Assembly: GCA_963822985.1 (NCBI GenBank)
Contig: CAWGJU010000008.1
Coordinates: 359,456 to 423,455, forward strand
Origin: Thermohalobaculum sp963822985
GTDB lineage: Bacteria; Pseudomonadota; Alphaproteobacteria; Rhodobacterales; Rhodobacteraceae
DNA length: 64,000 bases
Reading direction: 5' to 3'
Both the position numbers and the translations under genes were made by a program. The notes below the pieces were generated by a model. The model made no database searches and was not told the DNA's origin. It saw only the letters and a program-made list of their open reading frames with translations. Numbering within the stretch: the stretch's first letter is position 1; each line of letters starts with the position of its first letter. Shown here piece by piece: positions 17,475 to 28,719 of this stretch.

Positions 17475-18041
17475 TCAGCTATTGAAGGGCATGTTGAAAT
17501 GCTTCAACAGCGCCTTCGCTTCGGCGTCGCTCGGCGCCGTGGTGCAGATGATGATGTCCATGCCCTTGATCGAGTCGACCTTGTCGTAGTCGATCTCGGG
17601 GAAGACGATGTGCTCCTTGATGCCGAGCGCATAGTTGCCGCGGCCGTCGAAGGACTTGCCCGAGAGCCCGCGGAAGTCGCGGACCCGCGGCATGGCGATG
17701 GTCACCAGGCGATCGAAGAAGTCATACATGCGGTCGCCGCGCAGCGTAGCCTTGACGCCGATCGGCATGCCCTCGCGCAACTTGAAGCTGGCGACCGATT
17801 TGCGCGCCTTGATGATCAGCGGCTTCTGGCCGGCGATCAGCATCATCTCGTCTTGCGCCGACTTGATCTTCTTCGAGTCCGCTACGGCCTCCCCGACCCC
17901 CATGTTCAGCACGATCTTGTCGAGCCTGGGGATCTGCATGTCGTTCTTATAGCCGAACTCTTCCTTCATCGCCGGCCGGATCTTCTCGCGATAGTACGCC
18001 TTCAGGCGCGGCATGTACGCCGTTGCGGTTCCGTCAGCCAT
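17475..18041 (-). CDS. rplE: 50S ribosomal protein L5
   Basis: Binds 5S rRNA and the P-site tRNA, 188 residues. Contains IPRLDKIVLNMGVGEAVAD, the conserved core, and FDGRGNYALGIKEHIVFPEI. The start overlaps the rplX stop by eight bases. A short N-terminal extension (MADGTATAYM) precedes the usual PRLKAYY start, so the internal ATG at residue 10 is an alternative. Confidence 0.96.
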   Translation of the reverse strand: MADGTATAYMPRLKAYYREKIRPAMKEEFGYKNDMQIPRLDKIVLNMGVGEAVADSKKIKSAQDEMMLIAGQKPLIIKARKSVASFKLREGMPIGVKATLRGDRMYDFFDRLVTIAMPRVRDFRGLSGKSFDGRGNYALGIKEHIVFPEIDYDKVDSIKGMDIIICTTAPSDAEAKALLKHFNMPFNS

Positions 18042-18348
18042 CGATCGTCTCCCCCGACTTCTTGGCGAAGCGCACCTTCTTGCCGTCCTCGAAGCGGAAG
18101 CCGACGCGGGTCGCGCCGCCCTCCTTCGGGTCGATCAGCGCCAGGTTCGACAGATCGATCGGCGCCTCCATCGGGATGCGCCCGCCCTGGCTGCGCTGGT
18201 CCTGCCGGCGGTGGCGGATCACGACGTTGACGCCCGAGACCACGGCCCGGTTGTCCTTCGGCATGACGCGGAGGATGTCGCCCTCCTTGCCCTTGTCGCG
18301 GCCGGCGAGAACGACGACGCGGTCGCCCTTTTTCAGCTTGGCAGCCAT
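18034..18348 (-). CDS. rplX: 50S ribosomal protein L24
   Basis: Assembly-initiator protein with a KOW motif (KKGDRVVVLAGRDKGKEGDI), 104 residues from the ATG at 18348, which overlaps the rplN stop in an ATGA. Also shows the conserved VSGVNVVIRHRRQ. The frame stays open far upstream into rplN and rpsQ sequence, which is not L24. Confidence 0.96.
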   Translation of the reverse strand: MAAKLKKGDRVVVLAGRDKGKEGDILRVMPKDNRAVVSGVNVVIRHRRQDQRSQGGRIPMEAPIDLSNLALIDPKEGGATRVGFRFEDGKKVRFAKKSGETIDG

Positions 18349-18716
18349 CAGAGCACCTCCGGCGCAAGGCTGATGATCTTCATGAAGTTCCTGGCGCGCA
18401 GCTCGCGCACGACCGGCCCGAAGATGCGGGTGCCGATCGGCTCGTTCTGGTTGTTCAGGATCACCGCGGCGTTGCGGTCGAAGCGGATCGTCGAGCCATC
18501 GTCGCGCTTCACTTCCTTGGCGGTGCGCACGACCACGGCCTTGCGGATGTCGCCCTTCTTGACGCGCCCGCGCGGGATCGCCTCCTTCACCGACACCACG
18601 ATGATGTCGCCGACGCCGGCGTACTTCCGCTTGGAGCCGCCCAGCACCTTGATGCACTGCACCCGGCGCGCGCCGGAATTGTCGGCGACGTCCAGGTTGG
18701 TCTGCATCTGGATCAT
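18348..18716 (-). CDS. rplN: 50S ribosomal protein L14
   Basis: Large-subunit interface protein that forms bridge B8, 122 residues. Begins MIQMQTNLDVADNSGARRVQ and ends EVL; carries GDIIVVSVKEAIPRG and the RFDRNAAVILNNQ stretch. First gene after rpsQ in the spc cluster; 78 bases separate it from rpsQ. Confidence 0.97.
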   Translation of the reverse strand: MIQMQTNLDVADNSGARRVQCIKVLGGSKRKYAGVGDIIVVSVKEAIPRGRVKKGDIRKAVVVRTAKEVKRDDGSTIRFDRNAAVILNNQNEPIGTRIFGPVVRELRARNFMKIISLAPEVL

Positions 18717-18794
18717 GTCCGTTCTCCCGACCTGCGGGCCCTGTTCTGTTGTGCGGGCCCGGGTTTCGATCGACCAGAGGTTATGACTGGGGCT

Positions 18795-19028
18795 TTACGC
18801 CTCGGCCAGAACCTCCCAGCGCTTGGATTTCGACTTGGGCGCGCACTCGACGATGCGCACAGTGTCGCCTTCCTTGCAGGCGTTGCTCTCGTCATGCGCC
18901 CGGTACTTCTTGGTGGAGCGCACGGTCTTGTGCAGCACCGGGTGGGTGAAGCGCCGCTCGACCCGCACTGTGACGGTCTTGTCGTTCTTGGCGCTGACGA
19001 CGTTGCCCTGCAAGATTCTCTTCGGCAT
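18795..19028 (-). CDS. rpsQ: 30S ribosomal protein S17
   Basis: Primary 16S rRNA-binding protein, OB fold, 77 residues. Shows LQGNVVSAKNDKTVTVRVER and the loop HPVLHKTVRSTKKYRAHDE. Follows rpmC by four bases; last gene of the S10 operon. Confidence 0.97.
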   Translation of the reverse strand: MPKRILQGNVVSAKNDKTVTVRVERRFTHPVLHKTVRSTKKYRAHDESNACKEGDTVRIVECAPKSKSKRWEVLAEA

Positions 19029-19032
19029 CTCT

Positions 19033-19248
19033 CTACTCCGAGGCCGCGGCCGATGCGGCGGTCCGCGCCTTCTCGTTCAGGATGGTCTGCACGCGCGCCG
19101 CGTCACGACGGACGGTGCGCATCTGGTGCGTGTTCTCGAGCTGGCCGGTCGCGCGCCGGAAACGGAGGTTGAAGCTCTCCTTCCTCAGCGCCTCGAGCTG
19201 CTCGCGCAGCTGCTCCGGCGTCTTATCCCTGAGATCCGCAGCTTTCAT
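19033..19248 (-). CDS. rpmC: 50S ribosomal protein L29
   Basis: Two-helix protein at the tunnel exit, 71 residues starting MKAADLRDKTPEQLREQLEA, with the conserved NLRFRRATGQLENTHQMRTVRRDAARV core split around residue 30-55. The rplP frame runs into this gene without a stop only because of the rplP frameshift; the ATG at 19248 is the real start. Slightly long Ala-rich tail. Confidence 0.95.
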   Translation of the reverse strand: MKAADLRDKTPEQLREQLEALRKESFNLRFRRATGQLENTHQMRTVRRDAARVQTILNEKARTAASAAASE

Positions 19249-19334
19249 GCCCACACTCTCCGTCCGTCCAGTCTTGTTGGCGCCGTTGCACCCGAAACAT
19301 CTTCGGCCCGCGCCCCCGGGCGCAGGCCCCATCG

Positions 19335-19749
19335 TCACCAGTCTTCGCGGACGACGATCCGGCTCTTGATCGGCAATTTCATGGCCGCAGAGTCGGAGCG
19401 CCTCCCTTGCCACAGGCTCGGCGACGCCGTCAATCTCGAACATGATACGGCCCGGCTTGACCTTGGCGGCCCAGTACTCGACCGAGCCCTTGCCCTTACC
19501 CATGCGGACCTCGGTCGGCTTCTGCGTGACCGGCACGTCGGGAAAGATGCGGATCCAGACGCGGCCCTGCCGCTTCATATGGCGCGTCATGGCGCGCCGC
19601 GCCGCCTCGATCTGGCGCGCGGTGACGCGATCCGGCTCGACGGCCTTCAGGCCGAAGGTGCCGAAGTTCAGGTCGAACCCACCCTTGGCATCGCCATGGA
19701 TGCGGCCCTTGAACATCTTGCGGAACTTCGTGCGCTTTGGCTGCAGCAT
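19335..19749 (-). CDS. rplP: 50S ribosomal protein L16, with one apparent frameshift
   Basis: Large-subunit protein near the A site. From MLQPKRTKFRKMFKGR the frame matches L16 up to REALRL, then changes. Ignoring one base at about 19389 (an extra T, minus strand, in CTCTGCGG) restores the conserved end AAMKLPIKSRIVVREDW and a TGA at 19335, giving 137 residues, exactly the family length. As read, the frame would run on into rpmC as a false L16-L29 fusion. Because L16 is essential in practice and the rest is intact, a sequencing or assembly insertion is far more likely than a real mutation. Confidence 0.9.
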
Positions 19750-19772
19750 CTCGTCTACTCCTCAGGCCGCCC

Positions 19773-20495
19773 TCAGCGGGCCGGCATGCGATCGCGATCG
19801 CGACCACCGGGCCGTCCGCCGCCTTCCTGCATCTCGGACTGGCGCTTGTCGCGCGCCGCGGGATCATGGTCCATGATCTCGCCTTTGAAGATCCAGACCT
19901 TGACGCCGATCTGGCCGTACGCGGTGAAGGCCTCGGCCATCGCATAATCGATGTCGGCGCGCAGCGTGTGCAGCGGCACGCGGCCCTCGCGATACCATTC
20001 CGTCCGGGCGATCTCGGCGCCGCCCAGCCGCCCCGCGCAGTTGATGCGGATGCCCTGGGCGCCCATGCGCATGGCGTTCTGCACCGCCCGCTTCATCGCG
20101 CGGCGGAAGCTTACCCGGCGCTCGAGCTGCTGGCAGACGTTCTCCGCCACCAGCTGCGCGTCGATCTCGGGCCGCCGGATCTCGACGATGTTGAGGTGCA
20201 GCTCGGACTTGGTCAGCGCCGCCACCTTCTTGCGGAGGTTCTCGATATCGGCGCCCTTCTTGCCGATGATCACGCCGGGGCGGGCCGTGTAGATAGTCAC
20301 CCGGCACTTGCGGTGCGGGCGCTCGATCACCACGCGGCTGATGCCGGCCTGCGCCGCCTCCTTCTTGATGAAGGCGCGGATCTTCAGATCCTCATGCAGC
20401 AGGTCACCATACTCTTTAGTGTTGGCGTACCAGCGGCTGTCCCAGGTGCGGTTGATCTGCAGGCGCAGGCCGACCGGGTTGATCTTGTGTCCCAT
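19773..20495 (-). CDS. rpsC: 30S ribosomal protein S3
   Basis: mRNA-entry protein of the small subunit, 240 residues. Starts MGHKINPVGLRLQINRTWDS; the KH domain shows TARPGVIIGKKGADIENLRK. The C-terminal tail is Arg/Gly/Asp-rich. Follows rplV with a one-base overlap of stop and start. Confidence 0.97.
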   Translation of the reverse strand: MGHKINPVGLRLQINRTWDSRWYANTKEYGDLLHEDLKIRAFIKKEAAQAGISRVVIERPHRKCRVTIYTARPGVIIGKKGADIENLRKKVAALTKSELHLNIVEIRRPEIDAQLVAENVCQQLERRVSFRRAMKRAVQNAMRMGAQGIRINCAGRLGGAEIARTEWYREGRVPLHTLRADIDYAMAEAFTAYGQIGVKVWIFKGEIMDHDPAARDKRQSEMQEGGGRPGGRDRDRMPAR

Positions 20496-20875
20496 CAGGC
20501 CTGCTCCTCTATCTCGCGAACCTTGATCGTCAGCTGGCTGAACGGCTTCTCGATCCGGCCGAACCGGCCGCGTGCGCGCGGCCGGCCGCGCTTGATGATC
20601 AGGTTCTTGCCGACGTAGGCCTCGGCGACCACCAGCTCGTCGACGTCCAGCCCATGATTGTTCTCGGCGTTGGCGATCGCCGACTGCAGCGTCTTGCGCA
20701 CATCGTTGGCGATGCGCCGCTTCGACAGCACGAGCGCGTTCAGCGCACGGTCGACCGGCATGCCGCGGATCATCTCGGCGACCAGATTCAGCTTCTGCGG
20801 GCTGGTCTTGAGCATGCGCAGCGTCGCGATCGCCTCGTTGTCGGCGGCGCGGCGCGGGTTCTTTTCCTTGGCCAT
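20495..20875 (-). CDS. rplV: 50S ribosomal protein L22
   Basis: Lines the exit tunnel; the beta-hairpin with KRGRPRARGRFGRIEK contacts nascent chains and macrolides. 126 residues with an Arg/Lys-rich start and the helix SPQKLNLVAEMIRGMPVDRA. Between rpsS and rpsC, overlapping rpsC by one base. Confidence 0.97.
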   Translation of the reverse strand: MAKEKNPRRAADNEAIATLRMLKTSPQKLNLVAEMIRGMPVDRALNALVLSKRRIANDVRKTLQSAIANAENNHGLDVDELVVAEAYVGKNLIIKRGRPRARGRFGRIEKPFSQLTIKVREIEEQA

Positions 20876-20877
20876 CC

Positions 20878-21156
20878 TTACCTCCGCTTCGCCTTTTTGT
20901 CGGCGGCGTGGCCGTAATAGGTCCGCGTCGGCGAGAACTCGCCGAACTTGTGGCCGATCATCTCTTCCGAGACATTGACCGGTATGTGCTTCTTGCCGTT
21001 ATAGACGCCGAAGGTCAGCCCGACGAACTGCGGCAGGATGGTCGAGCGGCGCGACCAGATCTTGATGACCTCGTTGCGGCCCAACTCGCGCACCTTCTCG
21101 GCCTTCTTCAGGACATAGGAGTCGACGAACGGCCCCTTCCAGACGGAACGTGGCAT
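20878..21156 (-). CDS. rpsS: 30S ribosomal protein S19
   Basis: Head protein that pairs with S13, 92 residues. MPRSVWKGPFVDSYVLKKAE and VSEEMIGHKFGEFSPTRTYY are diagnostic. Two bases from rplV. Confidence 0.97.
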   Translation of the reverse strand: MPRSVWKGPFVDSYVLKKAEKVRELGRNEVIKIWSRRSTILPQFVGLTFGVYNGKKHIPVNVSEEMIGHKFGEFSPTRTYYGHAADKKAKRR

Positions 21157-21168
21157 CAGTGCGCTCCC

Positions 21169-22005
21169 TTACTTCTTCTTCCGCGCATGGCGCGAGCGCA
21201 GGATATATTTCGTGGTGGCCTTGTTGGAGCGGGTCTTGCGCCCCTTGGTCGGTTTGCCCCAGGGCGTCACCGGATGACGGCCGCCGCTGGTGCGACCCTC
21301 GCCGCCGCCATGCGGGTGGTCGATCGGGTTCATCGCGACGCCGCGGACCGACGGGCGGATGCCCTTGTGCCGCATGCGCCCGGCCTTGCCGTAGTTCTGG
21401 TTCGAGTTGTCCGGGTTCGAGACCGCGCCGACGGTGGCCATGCACTCCTGGCGCACGACGCGCAACTCGCCCGAGCTGAGCCTAATCTGCGCATAGCCGC
21501 CGTCGCGCCCGACGAATTGGGCATAGGTGCCCGCCGCCCGCGCGACCTGGCCGCCGCGGCCGGGCTTGAGCTCGATGTTGTGCACGATCGTGCCAACCGG
21601 CATGCCCGTGAACGGCATGGCGTTGCCCGGCTTGATGTCGACCTTGGCGCCCGAGACGACCTTGTCGCCGGCTGCCAACCGCTGCGGCGCCAAAATATAG
21701 GCCTGCTCGCCATCGTCATAGCGGATCAGCGCCAGGAACGCCGTCCGGTTCGGATCGTATTCCAGCCGCTCGACCGTCGCGGCGACGTCGTATTTACGCC
21801 GCCGGAAATCGACGATGCGGTAGAGCTTCTTGGCCCCGCCGCCGCGCCGGCGCATCGTGATCCGTCCGGTGTTGTTGCGCCCGCCCTTCGACGTCAGCCC
21901 CTCGGTGAGGCGCTTGACAGGCCGGCCCTTCCAAAGCTCCGAACGGTCGATCAGAACCAGCCCGCGCTGGCCCGGCGTCGTCGGGTTGTATGTTCTCAAC
22001 GCCAT
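21169..22005 (-). CDS. rplB: 50S ribosomal protein L2
   Basis: Peptidyl-transferase-proximal protein, 278 residues. The functional His stretch MNPIDHPHGGGEGRTSGGRH is intact, as is the C-terminal KGRKTRSNKATTKYILRSRH. Starts MALRTYNPTTPGQRGL. Third quarter of the S10 operon, after rplW with a 43-base gap. Confidence 0.97.
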   Translation of the reverse strand: MALRTYNPTTPGQRGLVLIDRSELWKGRPVKRLTEGLTSKGGRNNTGRITMRRRGGGAKKLYRIVDFRRRKYDVAATVERLEYDPNRTAFLALIRYDDGEQAYILAPQRLAAGDKVVSGAKVDIKPGNAMPFTGMPVGTIVHNIELKPGRGGQVARAAGTYAQFVGRDGGYAQIRLSSGELRVVRQECMATVGAVSNPDNSNQNYGKAGRMRHKGIRPSVRGVAMNPIDHPHGGGEGRTSGGRHPVTPWGKPTKGRKTRSNKATTKYILRSRHARKKK

Positions 22006-22048
22006 CTTGCTGTCTTCCGTCTGCTTCTAGTCAGTCCCCGGGCTCTTC

Positions 22049-22345
22049 TCAGAGGCCCGTGGTCACGTCGATCATGTGGCCCTCTTCCAGGGTCACATAG
22101 GCCTTCTTCACGTCCTTGCGGTTGCCGAGGCGGCCCCGGAAACGCTTGATCTTGCCCTTGGTGATGGTCGTGTTGACGGCCTTCACCTTGACGTTGAAGA
22201 GCGTCTCGACCGCCTCGCGGATCAGCGGCTTGGTCGCGTCGATCGCCACCTCGAACACCAGCGCGTTGGCCTCGGAGGCCATCGTCGCCTTCTCGGTGAT
22301 TACGGGCTTGCGGATCACCTCGTAGAGTTGCGCCTTGCTCGTCAT
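22049..22345 (-). CDS. rplW: 50S ribosomal protein L23
   Basis: Tunnel-exit protein and docking site for trigger factor and SRP, 98 residues. Shows VIRKPVITEKATMASEANAL and the loop TTITKGKIKRFRGRLGNRKD. Overlaps rplD by four bases. Confidence 0.97.
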   Translation of the reverse strand: MTSKAQLYEVIRKPVITEKATMASEANALVFEVAIDATKPLIREAVETLFNVKVKAVNTTITKGKIKRFRGRLGNRKDVKKAYVTLEEGHMIDVTTGL

Positions 22346-22962
22346 GCCAGCCGCGCCTCCAGCGCCTCGACGCCGGCGCGGGTCAGCACCAGCGTCCTGT
22401 GATTCAGGATGTCGTAGACGTTCGCGCCGATGCTGGGCAGCACCTGCACGGCGGCGAGATTGCGCGCCGCCCGCGCGAAGTTGCCGTCGAGCTCGGGCCC
22501 GTCGATGACCAGCGCCTTCGACCAGCCGAGCCGCTCGGCCGCATCGGCCAGCGCCTTGGTCTTGGGCTCGGGCAGCACGGCCTTGTCGAGAACGATCAGC
22601 TCGCCCGCCTTTGCCTTGGCCGACAGCGCCATCTTCAGGCCGAGCGCACGCACCTTCTTGGGTAGGTCGTGCGCATGGCTGCGCACCTGCGGCCCGTGCG
22701 CCGTGCCGCCCTTGCGAAAGATGTTGGCGCCGCGGTCGCCGTGGCGCGCGTTGCCCGTGCCCTTTTGCTTGTAGATCTTCTTGGTCGAGTACGCCGTCTC
22801 GCCGCGCGATTTCGTTTTGTGCGTGCCGGCCTGCTTCTTGGCGCGCTGCCAGCGCACGACGCGGTGCAGGATGTCGGCGCGCGGCTCGACGCCGAAGATC
22901 GCGTCGGCAAGGTCGATCTCGCCGGCCAACCCCGCATCAATTCCTACGACTTCGATCTTCAT
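22342..22962 (-). CDS. rplD: 50S ribosomal protein L4
   Basis: Tunnel protein, 206 residues; in many bacteria L4 also represses the S10 operon. The extended loop SRGETAYSTKKIYKQKGTGN and ARHGDRGANIFRKGGTAHGP is characteristic. Overlaps rplC (upstream) and rplW (downstream) by four bases each. Confidence 0.97.
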   Translation of the reverse strand: MKIEVVGIDAGLAGEIDLADAIFGVEPRADILHRVVRWQRAKKQAGTHKTKSRGETAYSTKKIYKQKGTGNARHGDRGANIFRKGGTAHGPQVRSHAHDLPKKVRALGLKMALSAKAKAGELIVLDKAVLPEPKTKALADAAERLGWSKALVIDGPELDGNFARAARNLAAVQVLPSIGANVYDILNHRTLVLTRAGVEALEARLA

Positions 22963-23807
22963 TTGTCCTCGCCCCCTTCCGGAGTCTCGCCCTTGAGGTC
23001 GGCCTCGGCCTCCTTCAGCGCCGCCTCCTGGGCCGCCGCCTCCTCGGCCTGCCGCTGCGCCTCGGCCTCGGCCGCCTCGGCCGCAGCCTGGGCCGCCGCC
23101 TCCTCGGCGATGCGCGCCGCCTCGTCGGCCCGCGACTTCGTCGCCGCCGGCAGGATCACGTTGTCGGGCGTCGGCTTCTTGACCGCGTCCTTGATCATGA
23201 CCCAGCCGCCCTTGGCCCCTGGCACGGCGCCCTTGACCATGATCAGGCCGCGCGCCGCGTCGGTCTTCACGACCTGCAGGTTCTGCACGGTGACGCGCTC
23301 GGCGCCCAAGTGGCCGGCCATCTTCTTGCCCTTGAAGACCTTGCCCGGGTCCTGCCGACCGCCCGTCGAGCCGTGGCTACGGTGGCTGATCGATACGCCG
23401 TGCGTCGCCCGCAGGCCGCCGAAATTGTGCCGCTTCATCGATCCGGCAAAGCCCTTGCCGATCGAGGTGCCGGCGATGTCGACGAACTGCCCCTCGAAAT
23501 AGTGGTCCGCCGTGATCTCCTCGCCCACCTCGATGAGGTTGTCCGCGCTCACGCGGAACTCCACCATCTGGCGCTTCGGCTCGACATTCGCCTTGGCGAA
23601 ATGGCCGCGCATGGGCTGAGTCGTGTTCTTGGCCTTCGCTGCGCCCGCGCCGAGCTGGACGGCGGTATAGCCATCCTTCTCGGCGGTGCGCTGCGCGACC
23701 ACCTGGCAGCCCTCCATCTGGAGGACCGTGACCGGGACCTGCCGCCCGTCCTCGGTGAAGAGGCGGGTCATGCCCAGCTTCTTCGCTATGACACCCGAGC
23801 GCATCAC
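22959..23807 (-). CDS. rplC: 50S ribosomal protein L3 with Ala/Glu-rich C-terminal extension
   Basis: Initiator of 50S assembly. Residues 1 to about 215 are a normal L3 (MRSGVIAKKLGMTRLFTEDG; HGVSISHRSHGSTGGRQDPG with the methylated Gln position). The remaining ~65 residues are a highly charged Ala/Glu coiled-coil-like tail (ADEAARIAEEAAAQAAAE...), so the 282-residue product is clearly longer than the roughly 210 of E. coli. Such tails occur in Rhodospirillales-type L3; the role is unknown. Two tandem ATGs at the start; the second is equally possible. Confidence 0.95.
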   Translation of the reverse strand: MMRSGVIAKKLGMTRLFTEDGRQVPVTVLQMEGCQVVAQRTAEKDGYTAVQLGAGAAKAKNTTQPMRGHFAKANVEPKRQMVEFRVSADNLIEVGEEITADHYFEGQFVDIAGTSIGKGFAGSMKRHNFGGLRATHGVSISHRSHGSTGGRQDPGKVFKGKKMAGHLGAERVTVQNLQVVKTDAARGLIMVKGAVPGAKGGWVMIKDAVKKPTPDNVILPAATKSRADEAARIAEEAAAQAAAEAAEAEAQRQAEEAAAQEAALKEAEADLKGETPEGGEDK

Positions 23808-23813
23808 GCCCTC

Positions 23814-24122
23814 CTAGAGCTTGATCTCCACGTCGACACCGGCGGCGAGGTCGAGCTTCATCAGCGCGTCCACCGTCTGCGGAGTCGGGTCGACGATGTC
23901 GAGCAGCCGCTTGTGCGTGCGGATCTCGAACTGTTCCCGGCTCTTCTTGTCGACGTGCGGGCCCCGCAGGACCGTGAATTTCTCGATCTTGTTCGGCAGC
24001 GGAATGGGACCGCGCACCTCGGCGCCCGTCCGCTTGGCCGTGTTAACGATCTCCAGCGTGCTCGCATCGAGCACGCGGTGATCGAAGGCCTTCAGCCGAA
24101 TTCGTATGTTTTGACCTTGCAT
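23814..24122 (-). CDS. rpsJ: 30S ribosomal protein S10 (NusE)
   Basis: Small-subunit head protein that also serves as antitermination factor NusE. 102 residues: MQGQNIRIRLKAFDHRVLDA and GPIPLPNKIEKFTVLRGPHV are diagnostic. First gene of the S10 operon, but cotranscription with tuf upstream is likely because only 64 bases separate them and no promoter is evident. Confidence 0.97.
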   Translation of the reverse strand: MQGQNIRIRLKAFDHRVLDASTLEIVNTAKRTGAEVRGPIPLPNKIEKFTVLRGPHVDKKSREQFEIRTHKRLLDIVDPTPQTVDALMKLDLAAGVDVEIKL

Positions 24123-24186
24123 CGTCCTGCCTCTCGGGGGCGGCGACCGGGCCGGGGCATGTCCCGACCCTCTCGTCGTCGTGCTG

Positions 24187-25362
<1,176 letters not shown>

Positions 25363-25414
25363 CTCTTTGGCCTCCAGTCTCTCTTCAGGCGCGGTGCTGC
25401 CCGGGGTGCGGTGA

Positions 25415-27556
<2,142 letters not shown>

Positions 27557-27580
27557 GTCAGTGTCCTCCGGGTCTTCCGG

Positions 27581-28051
27581 TTACCATCGGTAGTGGCTGA
27601 AGGCCTTGTTGGCCTCGGCCATCTTGTGCGTATCCTCACGCTTCTTCACGGCCGTCCCGCGGTTGCTCGCAGCGTCCATGAGCTCGGCGGCGAGCCGCTC
27701 CTCCATGGTGTTCTCGTTGCGGTTGCGCGATGCGGTGATCAGCCAGCGCAGGCCCAGCGCCTCACGCCGCTCGGGGCGCACCTCGACGGGCACCTGGTAG
27801 GTGGCGCCCCCGACGCGGCGGCTGCGCACCTCAACCGACGGCTTGATGTTCTCCAGCGCCTCGTGGAACACCTCGACGGGCTCCTTGCGCATGCGCTGCT
27901 GCACCCGGTCGAGCGCGCCATAGACGATGCTCTCGGCGACGGACTTCTTGCCGTCGTGCATCAGGTTGTTCATGAACTTCGACAGCACGCGATCGCCGAA
28001 CTTTGGGTCCGGCAGGATCTCGCGCTTCTCGGCCTGATGGCGCCTAGACAT
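27581..28051 (-). CDS. rpsG: 30S ribosomal protein S7
   Basis: Assembly-initiator of the 30S head, 156 residues. Starts MSRRHQAEKREILPDPKFGD; contains VGGATYQVPVEVRPERREAL. Ends NKAFSHYRW as in alphaproteobacteria. Twelve bases after rpsL. Confidence 0.97.
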   Translation of the reverse strand: MSRRHQAEKREILPDPKFGDRVLSKFMNNLMHDGKKSVAESIVYGALDRVQQRMRKEPVEVFHEALENIKPSVEVRSRRVGGATYQVPVEVRPERREALGLRWLITASRNRNENTMEERLAAELMDAASNRGTAVKKREDTHKMAEANKAFSHYRW

Positions 28052-28063
28052 CTTCGGATCTCC

Positions 28064-28435
28064 TTATTTCGGCCGCTTGGCGCCGTATTTCGAGCGCCGC
28101 TGCTTGCGGTCCTTGACGCCCTGGGTGTCGAGCACGCCGCGCAGGATGTGGTAGCGTACGCCCGGCAAATCCTTGACGCGGCCACCGCGGATCAGCACCA
28201 CCGAGTGCTCCTGCAGGTTATGCCCCTCGCCAGGGATGTAGCTGATCACCTCGTAGCCGTTCGTCAGGCGCACCTTCGCGACCTTGCGCAGCGCCGAGTT
28301 CGGCTTCTTCGGGGTGGTCGTGTAGACGCGCGTGCATACGCCCCGCTTCTGCGGGCACGACTGCAGGTGCATCGCCTTCTGTCGCTTCACTTTCGGCTGC
28401 CGGGGCTTCCGGATCAGCTGCTGGATCGTCGGCAT
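28064..28435 (-). CDS. rpsL: 30S ribosomal protein S12
   Basis: Decoding-centre protein, 123 residues from the ATG at 28435 (MPTIQQLIRKPRQPKVKR). The two streptomycin-relevant stretches TTPKKPNSALRKV and GGRVKDLPGVRYH are of the sensitive type. The frame is open about 30 codons further upstream but that part is not S12-like. First gene of the str operon with a promoter about 220 bases upstream. Confidence 0.97.
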   Translation of the reverse strand: MPTIQQLIRKPRQPKVKRQKAMHLQSCPQKRGVCTRVYTTTPKKPNSALRKVAKVRLTNGYEVISYIPGEGHNLQEHSVVLIRGGRVKDLPGVRYHILRGVLDTQGVKDRKQRRSKYGAKRPK

Positions 28436-28656
28436 GCGCGCCTTTTCCTCGTCGTTCGTCTCGGTCGTTCGTTTCGTCATGTCGGCCGCGCTCGCCGGTG
28501 GTCCGGAGAACGCGAAGCCCCGCAAGTCCCGCGATCGGTTCCTGCGGAGGGATACAGAGGACCAGGGCCACCGCCCGGGTCGTGCACTTGTCCTGTCAGG
28601 GCTTACCTGTCAGCCCGCCAAACCCAGCCGCAGCAGGGGTGGCGGAAAGTTCGCGG

Positions 28657-28685
28657 AACATACGCACCGCCCCTTGAGGGGTCAA
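28657..28685 (-). promoter_or_regulatory. Sigma70-type promoter for the rpsL (str) operon
   Basis: Minus-strand TTGACC (28685-28680) and TATGTT (28662-28657) with a 17-base spacer. It sits in the 284-base gap between the YbjN-like gene and rpsL, leaving a leader of about 215 bases before the rpsL start. The spacer contains the small palindrome CCCCTCAAGGGG split by the -35 box, so binding of a regulator is conceivable. Confidence 0.7.
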
Positions 28686-28719
28686 GGGCGAAATTCCCGG
28701 AATCTAGGCGCGGCCGCCG

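Noticed and set aside
19033..19749. A natural L16-L29 fusion protein
   Set aside because: The linker has no similarity to either protein and vanishes when one base is dropped, giving normal L16 and L29 genes.
23020..23110. Tandem-repeat DNA in the rplC tail
   Set aside because: The repetitiveness follows from GCC/GAG codons for Ala/Glu; no exact repeat unit persists.
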